DNA of 64,000 nt. Source: Pseudomonas lijiangensis. Its GTDB lineage: Bacteria; Pseudomonadota; Gammaproteobacteria; Pseudomonadales; Pseudomonadaceae. The stretch spans positions 1,364,001 through 1,428,000 of the forward strand of contig NZ_CP076668.1 in NCBI RefSeq assembly GCF_018968705.1, written 5' to 3'. Shown here in pieces: positions 9,720 through 18,458 of this stretch. The first letter of the stretch is position 1. Each line of letters starts with the position of its first letter. The position numbers and the translations under genes were made by a program. The notes beneath the pieces were generated by a model. It was not told where the DNA came from. It was given only the letters and a program-made list of their open reading frames with translations, and did not search any database.

Positions 9720-10550
9720 ATGAGCACAGAAGATCCACGGTTCGCAGGCATCGCCCGTTTGTACGGCATCGAGGGGCTGGAGCGCTTGCGTGCAGCTCAT
9801 GTGGCCGTGGTCGGTATCGGCGGCGTGGGTTCGTGGGCGGCCGAGGCCATGGCGCGCTGCGGTGTGGGCGAGATTTCCCTGTTCGATATGGATGACGTCT
9901 GCGTCAGCAACAGCAATCGCCAGTTGCATGCGCTGGACAGCACGGTAGGGCGGCCCAAGGTCGAGGTCATGGCCGAGCGCATAAAGGCCATCAACCCGGC
10001 GTGTACGGTGCATCCGGTCAGCGACTTCGTGACCCGCGACACCATGGCGGATTACATCACCCCGGACCTGGACTTCGTGATCGACTGCATCGACAGCGTC
10101 AATGCCAAGGCAGCGCTGATTTCATGGTGCAAGCGACGCAAGATCCAGATCGTGACCACCGGCGGCGCGGGTGGTCAGATCGATCCGACCCAGATTCAGA
10201 TCGGCGACCTCAACCGCACCTTCAACGATCCTTTGGCTTCCAAAGTGCGTTCGACCCTGCGCCGCGAATACGGTTTTTCCCGTACGCCCAACCGTCATTA
10301 CAGCGTGCCCTGTGTGTTTTCCAGCGAGCAGTTGCGCTATCCCAAGCCCGATGGCGGCATTTGTCTGCAGAAGCGTTTCGTGGGTGATGGCGTCAAGCTC
10401 GACTGCGCTGGCGGTTTCGGTGCGGTGATGATGGTGACGGCAACGTTCGGCATGGTCGCGGCCACCCGGGCCATCGACAAGCTGGTGGCGGGTACACGAC
10501 GCCCGTCAGAACGAGCCAGACCGGTCGAGGCCCCGTCGACTCAGGCGTGA
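9720..10550 (+). CDS. tcdA: tRNA threonylcarbamoyladenosine dehydratase TcdA
   Basis: TcdA is an ATP-dependent E1-like enzyme that cyclises t6A37 of tRNA to ct6A. The 276-residue protein has the nucleotide-binding Rossmann motif VGIGGVGSWA at residues 31-40 (glycines 32, 34, 35, 37), the LFDMDDVCVSNSNRQ loop typical of the ThiF/MoeB fold, and the later PCVFSSEQ segment. In E. coli the same protein (CsdL/YgdL) receives help from the CsdA-CsdE sulfur relay. Here csdE and csdA lie directly convergent on the minus strand, and the tcdA and csdE 3' ends overlap by 10 nt. The adjacency supports the assignment. Confidence 0.93.
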   Translation: MSTEDPRFAGIARLYGIEGLERLRAAHVAVVGIGGVGSWAAEAMARCGVGEISLFDMDDVCVSNSNRQLHALDSTVGRPKVEVMAERIKAINPACTVHPVSDFVTRDTMADYITPDLDFVIDCIDSVNAKAALISWCKRRKIQIVTTGGAGGQIDPTQIQIGDLNRTFNDPLASKVRSTLRREYGFSRTPNRHYSVPCVFSSEQLRYPKPDGGICLQKRFVGDGVKLDCAGGFGAVMMVTATFGMVAATRAIDKLVAGTRRPSERARPVEAPSTQA

Positions 10551-10948
10551 GCCAATTGACGCATCCTTTGCAGCACGGCATTGAGTCCGTTGCTGCGTGA
10601 CGGTGACAGTTGGCGACTCAGGCCCAGTTGGTTGAACCAGTCGGGCAGGTCCACCTCCAGCAACTCCTGCTCCGACAGGCCATTGACCCGCTCCAGCAGC
10701 AGCGCCACCAGACCGCGAATCAGGCGGGCATCGCTGGCAGCACGAAACTGCCAGCGTCCATCCTTCACTGTGCCCAGTAGCCAGACCTTGCTTTCACAGC
10801 CGTGCACACGATGCTCTTCGGATTTTTCGTCGTCGCTCAGTGCCGGTAGCCGGTCGCCCCATTGCATCAGCAGGCGAGCGCGTTGCTCCCAGCCCTTAAG
10901 CTGGATGAAGGTGTCCAGTGCGGTTTGTGCGTCAGTGGTCAGCGTCAT
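10541..10948 (-). CDS. csdE: SufE-family sulfur acceptor CsdE
   Basis: This small sulfur-acceptor protein (135 residues) takes persulfide from the cysteine desulfurase CsdA and passes it on. The conserved active Cys is residue 51 in HRVHGCESKVWL, the SufE/CsdE signature, and the segment RARLLMQWGDRLPALSDDEK before it is also family-typical. Its ATG overlaps the csdA stop codon (ATGA), so the pair is translationally coupled. Its 3' end overlaps the convergent tcdA gene by 10 nt. Confidence 0.92.
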   Translation of the reverse strand: MTLTTDAQTALDTFIQLKGWEQRARLLMQWGDRLPALSDDEKSEEHRVHGCESKVWLLGTVKDGRWQFRAASDARLIRGLVALLLERVNGLSEQELLEVDLPDWFNQLGLSRQLSPSRSNGLNAVLQRMRQLAHA

Positions 10949-12150
10949 CGCAACAACTCCAGAGCCTGATCCAGAGCGCTGAAAAAGCGCAGCAAGTCAT
11001 CCGAATCGTTATACAGGCCAAGTGATACCCGGATTGCTCCTTGCAGCCCCAGACTCTTGAGCAGCGGCATCGCGCAATGATGGCCGGCACGTACGGCAAT
11101 CCCCTGTTCGGTCAGCAGATGAGCCAGGTCGGCGTTATGCACGCCATCGACCACGAAACTGACCAGCGCCAGCTCGGGCGAGCCCAGCACGCGAATGCCT
11201 TCACGTTGTTGCAGACCCTCCAGCAGACGCTGGTGCAGCCGGGCTTCGTGCTCGGCCACGGCCTGCTGATCCAGGCTGTCGAGATAATCCAGGGTCGCGC
11301 CCAGGCCGATCACGCTGGCAATCGGCGGCGTACCGGCCTCGAAGCCCAGGGGCGCGGGGCGGAAACTGGCCTGCTGATAATCAGCGTCGAGCACCATTTC
11401 GCCGCCGTATTGCCAGTGCTTCAGGCGCGGCAGGGCGGTGTTGCTGGCATACAGCACGCCGAGCCCGTCCGGGCCGTAGAGCTTATGGCTGGAAAACACA
11501 TAGAAATCACAGCCCAGTGCCTGCACGCCATGTCGGCCATGGACCACGCCCTGGGCGCCATCCACCACTGTCAGTGCGCCTTGCGCCCTGGCCAGTTCGA
11601 ACAGGCGAGGCAAGGGCTGCCAGGTGCCGAGTACGTTGGAAAGCTGACTGACTGCCAGCAGGCGAGTGCGCGGACCGATCAGTGCAGTGGCTGCATTCAG
11701 ATCGATCAGGCCATGGCTGTCGAGAGGCAGGACCACCAGTTTCAGGTCGCGACGCTGGGCCAGTTGTTGCCAGGGCAACAGGTTCGCGTGGTGCTCAAGC
11801 GCGCTGATGACGATCTCGTCGCCGGGAGCGAATTCCTGCTCCAGACCATAGGCCAGCAGATTGAGTGCCGAGGTCGCGCCGTGGGTAAAAATGATCTGGC
11901 CGGATTCATGGGCATTCAGCCAGTGAGCGACCTTGTTGCGGCTGTCCTCGAATGCCTGGGTGGCATGGGCGCCGGGTAAATGCTGCGCACGATGCACATT
12001 GGCGGCACCGTTTGCGTAGTAATGGGTCAGGGCATCGATCAATGCCTGAGGTTTTTGCGTGGTTGCGGCGCTGTCCAGATAGGTCTGGCCTTGGCGCTGA
12101 AGGGCGTCGATGGCAGGAAAGTCAGCGCGCCATGGAGAAGTGAGGGGCAT
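10945..12150 (-). CDS. csdA: Cysteine desulfurase CsdA (group II, SufS-like)
   Basis: This PLP enzyme converts L-cysteine to L-alanine plus enzyme-bound persulfide. The 401-residue length is usual. The PLP Schiff-base lysine is Lys223 in FSSHKLYGPDGLG, the substrate-contact segment VDGAQG is at about 196-201, and the persulfide Cys359 is in RAGHHCAMPLL, which is the short loop of the SufS/CsdA class rather than the long IscS loop. It is the first gene of the csdA-csdE pair. About 60 nt separate it from dapD upstream. Confidence 0.93.
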   Translation of the reverse strand: MPLTSPWRADFPAIDALQRQGQTYLDSAATTQKPQALIDALTHYYANGAANVHRAQHLPGAHATQAFEDSRNKVAHWLNAHESGQIIFTHGATSALNLLAYGLEQEFAPGDEIVISALEHHANLLPWQQLAQRRDLKLVVLPLDSHGLIDLNAATALIGPRTRLLAVSQLSNVLGTWQPLPRLFELARAQGALTVVDGAQGVVHGRHGVQALGCDFYVFSSHKLYGPDGLGVLYASNTALPRLKHWQYGGEMVLDADYQQASFRPAPLGFEAGTPPIASVIGLGATLDYLDSLDQQAVAEHEARLHQRLLEGLQQREGIRVLGSPELALVSFVVDGVHNADLAHLLTEQGIAVRAGHHCAMPLLKSLGLQGAIRVSLGLYNDSDDLLRFFSALDQALELLR

Positions 12151-12209
12151 TGTTCATCCTGCTCGATGGAGCGTGGCCGGGGTATGAAACCCCGGCCCCG
12201 GACACGGCA

Positions 12210-13244
12210 TCAGTTATGAGCGTGCAGTGCTTCGTTCAGCTCAATGGCCGACTTGTGGGTCTTGCATTCCACGGCGCCGGTCTGCGAGTTGCGACGGAAC
12301 AGCAGGTCGGTCTGGCCTGCCAGATCGCGAGCCTTGACGACTTTGACCAGCTCGTTGTTTTCATCGAGCAGGGCGACTTTAGTGCCAGCAGTGATGTACA
12401 GGCCTGCTTCGACGGTGTTGCGGTCGCCCAACGGAATGCCGATACCGGCGTTGGCGCCGATCAGGCAGCCTTCGCCGACCTTGATGACGATGTTGCCGCC
12501 ACCGGACAGGGTGCCCATGGTCGAGCAGCCGCCGCCCAGGTCCGAGCCCTTGCCGACGAAAACGCCAGCCGAGACACGGCCTTCGATCATGCCCGGGCCT
12601 TCGGTGCCGCCGTTGAAGTTGACGAAACCTTCGTGCATGACGGTAGTGCCTTCGCCAATGTAGGCACCCAGGCGAACACGGGCACTGTCAGCGATACGCA
12701 CGCCGCTCGGCACCACGTAGTCGGTCATTTTCGGGAACTTGTCTACCGAGAAGACTTCCAGCAGCTCGCCCTTGAGGCGCGCTTCGAGTTGACGCTCGGC
12801 CAGTTCGGCCAGATCCACGGCACCCTGGCTGGTCCACGCCACGTTTGGCAGCAGAGGGAAGATGCCGCCCAGGTTCAGGCCGTGCGGCTTGGCCAGACGA
12901 TGTGACAGCAGATGCAGCTTGAGGTAGGCCTCTGGTGTAGAAGTCAGGGGCGCGTCTTCTGCCAGCAGGGTGGCGACCAGCGGCTTGTGGCTCTCTGCCA
13001 GACGGGTCAGCAGGGCAGCCTGAGTGGCATCGACGTTTTTGACCGCATCGGCCAGTTTCGAGGCCTGGTCGGTGTTGAACGTAATGGCCTGGTTGCCAGC
13101 GGTGTAGCCCAGAATCGGAGCCACAGCGGCAATCAGTTCGGCAGACGGGTTGATCAGCGGCTGTGCGTAAAAGACTTCCAGCCAGGCGCCTTGACGGTTT
13201 TGAGTGCCGACACCGAAGGCCAGGCTGAACAGGGTAGTAGACAT
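12210..13244 (-). CDS. dapD: 2,3,4,5-tetrahydropyridine-2,6-dicarboxylate N-succinyltransferase DapD
   Basis: DapD transfers succinyl from succinyl-CoA to tetrahydrodipicolinate in the lysine/DAP pathway. The protein has 344 residues when started at 13244, where AGAGGAA precedes the ATG by a good distance; the ATG 18 nt upstream has none. The C-terminal half shows left-handed beta-helix hexapeptide repeats (ARVRLGAYIGEGTTVM, GMIEGRVSAGVFVGKGSDLGGG, GEGCLIGANAGIGIPLGD), as expected for the trimeric enzyme. The length fits the longer pseudomonad/actinobacterial DapD subgroup rather than the E. coli form of about 274 residues. Confidence 0.95.
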   Translation of the reverse strand: MSTTLFSLAFGVGTQNRQGAWLEVFYAQPLINPSAELIAAVAPILGYTAGNQAITFNTDQASKLADAVKNVDATQAALLTRLAESHKPLVATLLAEDAPLTSTPEAYLKLHLLSHRLAKPHGLNLGGIFPLLPNVAWTSQGAVDLAELAERQLEARLKGELLEVFSVDKFPKMTDYVVPSGVRIADSARVRLGAYIGEGTTVMHEGFVNFNGGTEGPGMIEGRVSAGVFVGKGSDLGGGCSTMGTLSGGGNIVIKVGEGCLIGANAGIGIPLGDRNTVEAGLYITAGTKVALLDENNELVKVVKARDLAGQTDLLFRRNSQTGAVECKTHKSAIELNEALHAHN

Positions 13245-13279
13245 GCAAATTCCTCTTGCCAATTAAAGGGCCATCTCAA

Positions 13280-13627
13280 TCAGGCGATGGCCGTTGCATA
13301 CAGGTCGGGTTTGAAACCAATCAGGGTTTTATCGCCAAGATCCAGCACCGGGCGCTTGATCATCGACGGCTGCGCGAGCATCAGTTCGATTGCCTTGGCC
13401 TGATCGAGATCGGCCTTCTGTCCGTCATCGAGCTTGCGAAAGGTCGTCCCCGCGCGGTTCAGCACCACTTGCCAGCCATGTTCATCGCACCACTGCGTCA
13501 GGTGCTCACGGTCAATGCCAAGTGCCTTGTAATCATGAAACTCGTAGCTCACAGCATGTTCATCGAGCCAGGTACGAGCTTTTTTCATCGTGTCGCAGGC
13601 TTTGATGCCGTATAGAGTGTAAGTCAT
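13280..13627 (-). CDS. ArsC/Spx-family reductase, YffB-like
   Basis: This is a thioredoxin-fold protein of 115 residues in the ArsC/Spx superfamily. The conserved Cys is residue 11 in YGIKACDTMKKA, and the family RP motif appears in IKRPVLDLG. E. coli YffB, beside dapE, is the closest kind; true arsenate reduction is not implied. A -10-like CATAAT (GTGGCATAATCGC on the minus strand, 13690-13703) lies about 65 nt upstream, and GAGG sits before the ATG. Codons 4-13 form the left copy of a perfect 28-bp direct repeat whose other copy is at 20099-20126, so the 5' end and promoter probably arrived with, or were duplicated by, the island upstream. Confidence 0.88.
   Translation of the reverse strand: MTYTLYGIKACDTMKKARTWLDEHAVSYEFHDYKALGIDREHLTQWCDEHGWQVVLNRAGTTFRKLDDGQKADLDQAKAIELMLAQPSMIKRPVLDLGDKTLIGFKPDLYATAIA
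13589..13616. repeat. Left 28-bp direct repeat, attachment-site-like (inside yffB)
   Basis: This perfect 28-bp copy contains TGTCGCAGGCTTTGATGCCG and is repeated in the same orientation at 20099-20126. It encodes residues 4-13 of the YffB-like protein, including the active Cys. Matching blocks continue to the right at the same spacing: GCGATTATGCCACG at 13690-13703 and GGCTGTCGCG at 13723-13732. A core identity inside a gene end, flanking foreign DNA, is what site-specific integration leaves behind. Confidence 0.7.
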
Positions 13628-13830
13628 TGTTTTACCTCAGGGTCGCCGGGTTTCCCCAAATGGCCCACTATCTGCGCGCAATTCAGCCCGCGATTATGCC
13701 ACGTCGGTCCGCTCAGTGCTTCGGCTGTCGCGTACATATCCGTCATCTTGGCAGAGCGCTGGCACAGCAGCATTTGTGGATATCTGCCTTCGGCTGCATG
13801 CAGCCTGGCAACAAGCGAACGCATTTCATG

Positions 13831-13947
13831 GAACTGCGACTTTGATGTCCAGCTCGACCAGCGCAGCCGGGCCATCAATGGATTTTCGGAAGTCGACGGG
13901 TTGGGGGAAAGGTAGACTTTTTCGACTTTGGCATCGGGTCGCATCAT
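13831..13947 (-). pseudogene. IS66-family tnpB (orf2) remnant, frameshifted and truncated
   Basis: Reading from 13947 on the minus strand gives MMRPDAKVEKVYL, the usual start of an IS66-type TnpB accessory protein. After a one-base frame change near 13908 the sequence continues PQPVDFRKSIDGPAALVELD and IKVAV, matching the family's VDFRKSIDGLAALVE core, and then meets a stop at about 13832. Only about 39 of roughly 110 residues remain. No intact tnpA, tnpC or terminal inverted repeats are visible. It marks old insertion-sequence activity at the left edge of the island. Confidence 0.75.
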
Positions 13948-14120
13948 GAGGTGCTGGCTCCGGAAAGGATCGGGGAGAACAGCATCGGTCTTCAATGGGC
14001 GGCTTTGAATGTGGAGGTTATGGAGCGGTTACCACCGGGCGGGTGGTGTGCTCTGGCGGCTTAGAAAGCTAAGCACTGGAAGACTGCGAGAAACAGTTTT
14101 CTCATGCCCCTACGTGCGAA

Positions 14121-14231
14121 GCTAGTGTGCAGTCTCAAAATAAACGTATCTTATAACCTGTCGTATCCTTTTGATTTTCATGAAAAAATCACAAATCTAA
14201 ACGAGATTTTGTTCTGAGACTGCACACTAGC
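14121..14231. mobile_element. 111-bp MITE-like element with 17-bp perfect terminal inverted repeats
   Basis: The arms GCTAGTGTGCAGTCTCA (14121-14137) and its exact complement (14215-14231) enclose 77 nt of AT-rich DNA with no ORF. CTAG occurs at both outer ends; it is palindromic, so it can be either part of the arms or a 4-bp target duplication. The shape is that of a non-autonomous miniature transposable element or a solo pair of IS ends. I do not recognise the parent IS. The rest of 13948-14419 shows no gene; an imperfect hairpin at 14317-14341 (one G-U pair, loop of 7) could end hamB transcription. Confidence 0.6.
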
Positions 14232-14419
14232 CATTACGGGTTCAGGCATCCGTGAATTGTATTGCACGACATCTTTGACGAGGTACAGTGTTGCCACTTA
14301 AGACGTGGGTGCGTTTGAGCGAGCCATAACGAGGCTCACTCTTGAAACCCTCGCTTCTGTAAATCCTCACTTGGCAAGCCAGGAGTTCCGGACCATTGAT
14401 TTTACGCAAAGCAAAAAAA

Positions 14420-16951
14420 TCATCCTAACGCCATAGAGCGAATATCGGTGTAGTAGATGCTTGACCGGGAGATTTTTTCAAGTAGCGCATGAAAATTTAC
14501 ACCGCGTATTTTTCCTCCGGAAACAGACAGGCCAGAACCATAACGCCTTTTTAGAAAAACGGCGGTATGCCTTGCAAGCCCCATGACTTGCATGGCAGCA
14601 ATGTCTTTGTCATTTGTTCCAAATTCTATGAACTGAGCCCAGTTTGCACCCGCGTCATCCCCGTATATCTCTTGCAAACACTGATAGTAGTGACCGAGAT
14701 AGTTTTCAAAGACGAACCTGAGATCGTGCTCTATATTAGCTATGAGGTTGTTTACGACAGCGCTGATGTGTTCTGGATTCTTCGTGTCAAGTGAAACTTT
14801 CTCTCGCCTATACCAAACTGTCTTTTGGGTGGCAAGAGTGTTAGAAATCAGAGAGCTTAGTGAATCTCCCATTATCCAGCGGTGAATCAGTCGCCTAAAG
14901 TACACGATGCTGCCGCGTTTGAGTTTTTTTTCATTCTCTTCGAAATTATATATGTCGAAGATAAAGTGCAGCTTTTGATCTATTTCATCCATTGTCGGCC
15001 ATTGAGAGAGCTTCAGCGACCCACTGGATGCTTTGAGTATTTTAAAAGCAGAGTTCTGGGTGTCGAGGTCAATATATTGATTGCTTCTCGCAATGCTGAT
15101 CGGTATTGTTATATTAGCGACAGATTCGGCTGCTAGTTTAGCTGATCGGCCATCGGTTTCATCCTTGTAGATATTATACAAGTAAGAGTCGTAACCTAGG
15201 TTGCTTCGAATACTATCGACTCTAAGTATGTCGGAAATCTTGGATGATAAAGAGGGGCTGGGAGCGCTACTGTCAAAAGTAGCAAGAACATTCTCAATTT
15301 CTTTTCTGTTTTTTGGCAGTACGGTTGGTGTAAGCGTGATTTCTCTGCTTTTTTCGGTAAGTATGTTTAGATTATTCCATTGGTCATTCTCGTCTTTTAT
15401 GCAGACGATATTTCCCGAAAACTCCTTAGCCAATCGCCCGGCTCGCCCTGCGAGGTTCCAAAAATCAATAGGTTCCAAATTCGGAGTGCCTTTTTTGCTA
15501 GACATAACAAATATTGTTTTAGCAGGTAAGTTTACACCTTCCAGTAATGTCGGTGTGCAAAATAAGTAACGGATCTCTCCATCTCTGAAAAGTGATTCGA
15601 TAAGGGTTCTGATCGCTTGCGGTAATCCCCCAAAGTGGAACGCAATTCCCATCTCAAGCATACTTGCTAATTCATAATCCGGATGGATGTATTCTCTGAC
15701 TTGCTGGCTAGCCTCTCTGATTACTTGAGAAACAGGTGTGGCCTTACCTTTAGAAAGGTATTTTTTAAAGGATCTTGCGCGAGTCAGTGTCTTTTCTACG
15801 GAACCACCGTAGATGATTTTTGGCGACTGCCCGCCTACTCGGAAAAACAAATCATGAGCAGTTTGGTATTGGTTAAGTAAATGACTAGGAAGAGAAGAAC
15901 TTACACCTTGGTGGTATTGAAAGATACTTCGATCTAGCAAGTTTACAAAATATAGATGCTGGCTGGTAGCACCTTCTTTTGATTTAAATGTGTTTTTCTT
16001 GTTTCGCCCGAATAACTCCAAAAAGCTTTCTGGATTGGATACATTTGGGGATGAGAAGTATATATGTAGTCCTTTGTTTCTTTCAATTGCCTGCTCTATC
16101 GCTTGATAAGTAATAATACTTCTATGGTCTTTTTGGGATGAAAGCTTTTGTGCTTCATCAACGAAGAGATATCCGAAAGCATAGGTTTGCGAGCTATTGA
16201 TCAGACTTAATAGGCGCTCTGGTGTAAGTATAAAAACAAAATTTGAATCGGGATCGCTATTGAGTTCTGATAGTGCATAAGAGCTGGTTGCAACCTGGAA
16301 GTCGTTTCTCTCTAGATCCGCGCCAAGTTTTTCCTTTATATCGCTAAAGACCTGAGCGATGAGCGCACGTGTGGGCACTAGAACCACAATGTCTGATTTT
16401 GGAGTGTTTGCAATCATTTTTCTTATCATTTCTAGAATGACAAAAGATTTCCCCATTGAAGTTGGGGCTGCAAAGCTGAAGTTTTTACTTTCAGTCAATT
16501 TTTTGAACAGTTCAAACTGCTTGTCGGTAAAAAAAGCCTCTGTCCCCGGAACCTTTTGAGCTGATTTTTTTACGTGGGACTCGATCCGTCTATCCAATGG
16601 GAGCGCGCTATCAAGTTCTTTTTGCTTTCTTAAAAGACCTAAGCTTGGCCATAATCCAAGCTTGTTGACTATTGCGTTTGCATAGGTCTTGCTGCGAGCG
16701 CCCCGAGTATTCACCTCGTGAACGTTGCCAACGATCCTATAGGCTAAATTTCGATCGAACTCACTCTTAGATGATGAGAGTATGTCGGCGAAACGTAGCA
16801 AGTGGGTAAGCTCCTTTGCTGTCAGCAGTGTCGCGTCTTGGTCAAAGGTAAATGTGTCTTTCGCGAGCTGAGCTTTGTTAAAAAGCCTCTGGAAATAACT
16901 GCTTTCATGCACATCAACCACAAGTCTATCTATTAGAGGTTTTGCTTCCAT
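14420..16951 (-). CDS. hamB: Hachiman anti-phage helicase HamB (SF2 DEAD/DEAH-like)
   Basis: This 843-residue superfamily 2 helicase is the second gene of a Hachiman defence pair. Motifs in order: Walker A variant AAPTSMGKS (161-169), motif Ia PTRAL (193-197), motif Ib TPERLL (243-248), Walker B DEAQ (265-268), SSP (300-302), motif V TPTLLEGVNLPA (466-477) and motif VI NLAGRAGR (499-506). The helicase core is most like Ski2/Hel308-type enzymes. The remaining 330 residues have no recognised domain. The gene follows hamA with a single intervening base. Base composition is clearly AT-richer than the flanking chromosome, as are codon choices. In the known system HamB senses aberrant or damaged DNA and releases HamA; that is family knowledge, not shown here. 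Confidence 0.85.
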   Translation of the reverse strand: MEAKPLIDRLVVDVHESSYFQRLFNKAQLAKDTFTFDQDATLLTAKELTHLLRFADILSSSKSEFDRNLAYRIVGNVHEVNTRGARSKTYANAIVNKLGLWPSLGLLRKQKELDSALPLDRRIESHVKKSAQKVPGTEAFFTDKQFELFKKLTESKNFSFAAPTSMGKSFVILEMIRKMIANTPKSDIVVLVPTRALIAQVFSDIKEKLGADLERNDFQVATSSYALSELNSDPDSNFVFILTPERLLSLINSSQTYAFGYLFVDEAQKLSSQKDHRSIITYQAIEQAIERNKGLHIYFSSPNVSNPESFLELFGRNKKNTFKSKEGATSQHLYFVNLLDRSIFQYHQGVSSSLPSHLLNQYQTAHDLFFRVGGQSPKIIYGGSVEKTLTRARSFKKYLSKGKATPVSQVIREASQQVREYIHPDYELASMLEMGIAFHFGGLPQAIRTLIESLFRDGEIRYLFCTPTLLEGVNLPAKTIFVMSSKKGTPNLEPIDFWNLAGRAGRLAKEFSGNIVCIKDENDQWNNLNILTEKSREITLTPTVLPKNRKEIENVLATFDSSAPSPSLSSKISDILRVDSIRSNLGYDSYLYNIYKDETDGRSAKLAAESVANITIPISIARSNQYIDLDTQNSAFKILKASSGSLKLSQWPTMDEIDQKLHFIFDIYNFEENEKKLKRGSIVYFRRLIHRWIMGDSLSSLISNTLATQKTVWYRREKVSLDTKNPEHISAVVNNLIANIEHDLRFVFENYLGHYYQCLQEIYGDDAGANWAQFIEFGTNDKDIAAMQVMGLARHTAVFLKRRYGSGLSVSGGKIRGVNFHALLEKISRSSIYYTDIRSMALG

Positions 16952-16952
16952 T

Positions 16953-17843
16953 CTAGGCCTCGACTATCCGCTTGAGCAGTAGCTTTCTGGTTTCGTCTAT
17001 TTCAGTGAAGGGCACTATATAAATGTAAAAATTATAGCCGTGCAATTCATGCCGATCGATTGCATTGAGTACATTTTCAAATGCATCTAGAGCTTGCTGT
17101 TTTACCCGCTCATACAGCAGGTCCCTGTACTCTCGATTAGGTAGCTTTTTTTCCTCGTTGCTAACAGCCACTTCATACCCAATGAATGCACCAAATGAGT
17201 AGTCGGTATTCATGTCATCATTCCCCTCAGTTGGGAGGAGAATCTTTTTGAGAGCTAAATATTCGTCCTGAGTGACGGAGGTCTTGATTAGCTGAGAGTC
17301 TATGAGAGTTGTTTCAAAGGCAAGCTTGCCTTCTGCAAATTTTTTGATCGACCGGAACGCGTCGGATATCCCATCGAGAAGTTGCTTGCGCATCTTGGAT
17401 TCGCCGAAAACGATTTTATGATCGTTGTCGGATAGGCTGAGGAGGTGTACTCCATCGGCACCTTTCACGTAATCGTTAGCTGAGGTTTTGATCTCCAACT
17501 TCGACAGGAGTTTTGGTGCCTGTAAATGAGACTCTAGAAAGGAATAAAGTAGAATTTCCCCTAGTTCACCGTCATTTTGTACATAATCACGCAGCTTGCT
17601 TCTTGCCTCGACGAACGCTTTGCCACCATAGCTCCCCTCGTATTCGCTAAGTCGTGAGTTTGATAGTGCATAGGTGATAATTATGTCATAGAGTTCGTTC
17701 ACCAAATTCTCATAGATAAATCTATTGCTTCTGATATCTAAGATGAATACGTCTAGGACACTGATGCCTTGGCTGCATTGTTTTTTTCCCAAATGACTAA
17801 ACATTTTGAGAAATTTTGGACTCACTTTTACGCCCAAAGTCAT
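16953..17843 (-). CDS. hamA: Hachiman effector HamA (DUF1837, PD-(D/E)XK-like nuclease)
   Basis: This 296-residue protein matches the DUF1837/HamA pattern: GELGEILLYSFLE at 92-104, KLEIKTSANDYVKGADGVHLL at 115-135 and IVFGESKM at 144-151. Asp130 and the Glu148-x-Lys150 pair fit a PD-(D/E)XK nuclease active site, which is the effector centre described for HamA. It is the first gene of the pair; AAGGA lies 8-9 nt before the ATG, and hamB starts right after its TAG stop. Both genes share an AT-rich composition. Both expected motifs are present and no frameshift is seen, so the system looks intact. Confidence 0.85.
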   Translation of the reverse strand: MTLGVKVSPKFLKMFSHLGKKQCSQGISVLDVFILDIRSNRFIYENLVNELYDIIITYALSNSRLSEYEGSYGGKAFVEARSKLRDYVQNDGELGEILLYSFLESHLQAPKLLSKLEIKTSANDYVKGADGVHLLSLSDNDHKIVFGESKMRKQLLDGISDAFRSIKKFAEGKLAFETTLIDSQLIKTSVTQDEYLALKKILLPTEGNDDMNTDYSFGAFIGYEVAVSNEEKKLPNREYRDLLYERVKQQALDAFENVLNAIDRHELHGYNFYIYIVPFTEIDETRKLLLKRIVEA

Positions 17844-18458
17844 GCTAAATCCTTTTTACACCCTGCCGCGATGTGATTGAGGAGGGGAATGACACATCTG
17901 CATTCTCAAGGTTTTCTAGCGCGTCCTGGGAGGCAAAACGGGCAGGCGACCAAGGAGCGGCAAGAATTCCTTTTAGACCTCCTAGCCTGTCCGGTGAGGG
18001 TACATGAACAGTGTTATTTTGCCACTATTTAACTTAAGGCACCTGTTGTCGGTTCTGACAGACTGCAATGTCTGGAGTTGCTCCGTGATAACAGCCACCA
18101 TCGAGCAGTCGCTTCCACATCAGTAGCCTCAAAGGCCGCGTTGATTGAGCAAGGTTAGCGTATCGACCCACAGCTCCTGAAGCATGCGTTGGAGTTGTCG
18201 GCACGATCTTGGCTCGATCATGCCTGTGTCTTGGAGTGCCTGCACGTAACCGCAACAGAATTGGTGGCGCTCTTTCCCCGCTGTGCTAGAGGGACTATCT
18301 TTTACTTCGCGCAAAGCGCTCAGCTAGGTTGCGTAGTATGGAGCCAGCCCAGGGGAAGACCTTGGAAGCCTAGGGCGTCGTCATGGTTTTCAGTGAACGA
18401 AATGGTGGTCCCGCAGGTCATTTGGCCGAAGGTGAAGTATGCGATCTTCAGATGAGCC
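17844..18458. other. Gene-poor stretch with degraded coding remnants
   Basis: No intact gene is seen in these 615 nt. On the minus strand, just downstream of the MvaT-like gene, a frame reads KIAYFTFGQMTCGTTISFTE then NHDDALGFQGLPLGWLH and stops at about 18310; its first codon would be CTG (18446), where a lost ATG is plausible. Another frame (about 18129-18314) reads HQFCCGYVQALQDTGMIEPR and looks protein-like. Together they resemble a decayed gene or pair of genes. I recognise no family. Confidence 0.4.

Noticed and set aside
13624..13995. 123-codon minus-strand frame ending in an ATGA overlap with yffB
   Set aside because: It runs through an IS66 tnpB fossil in the wrong frame and then through the yffB promoter block conserved at 20198-20240. 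It is a chance open frame, not a gene.
18034..18455. Several short frames on both strands of the 18 kb gap as real genes
   Set aside because: They overlap each other, lack RBSs and have no consistent homology; at most they contain decayed fragments.
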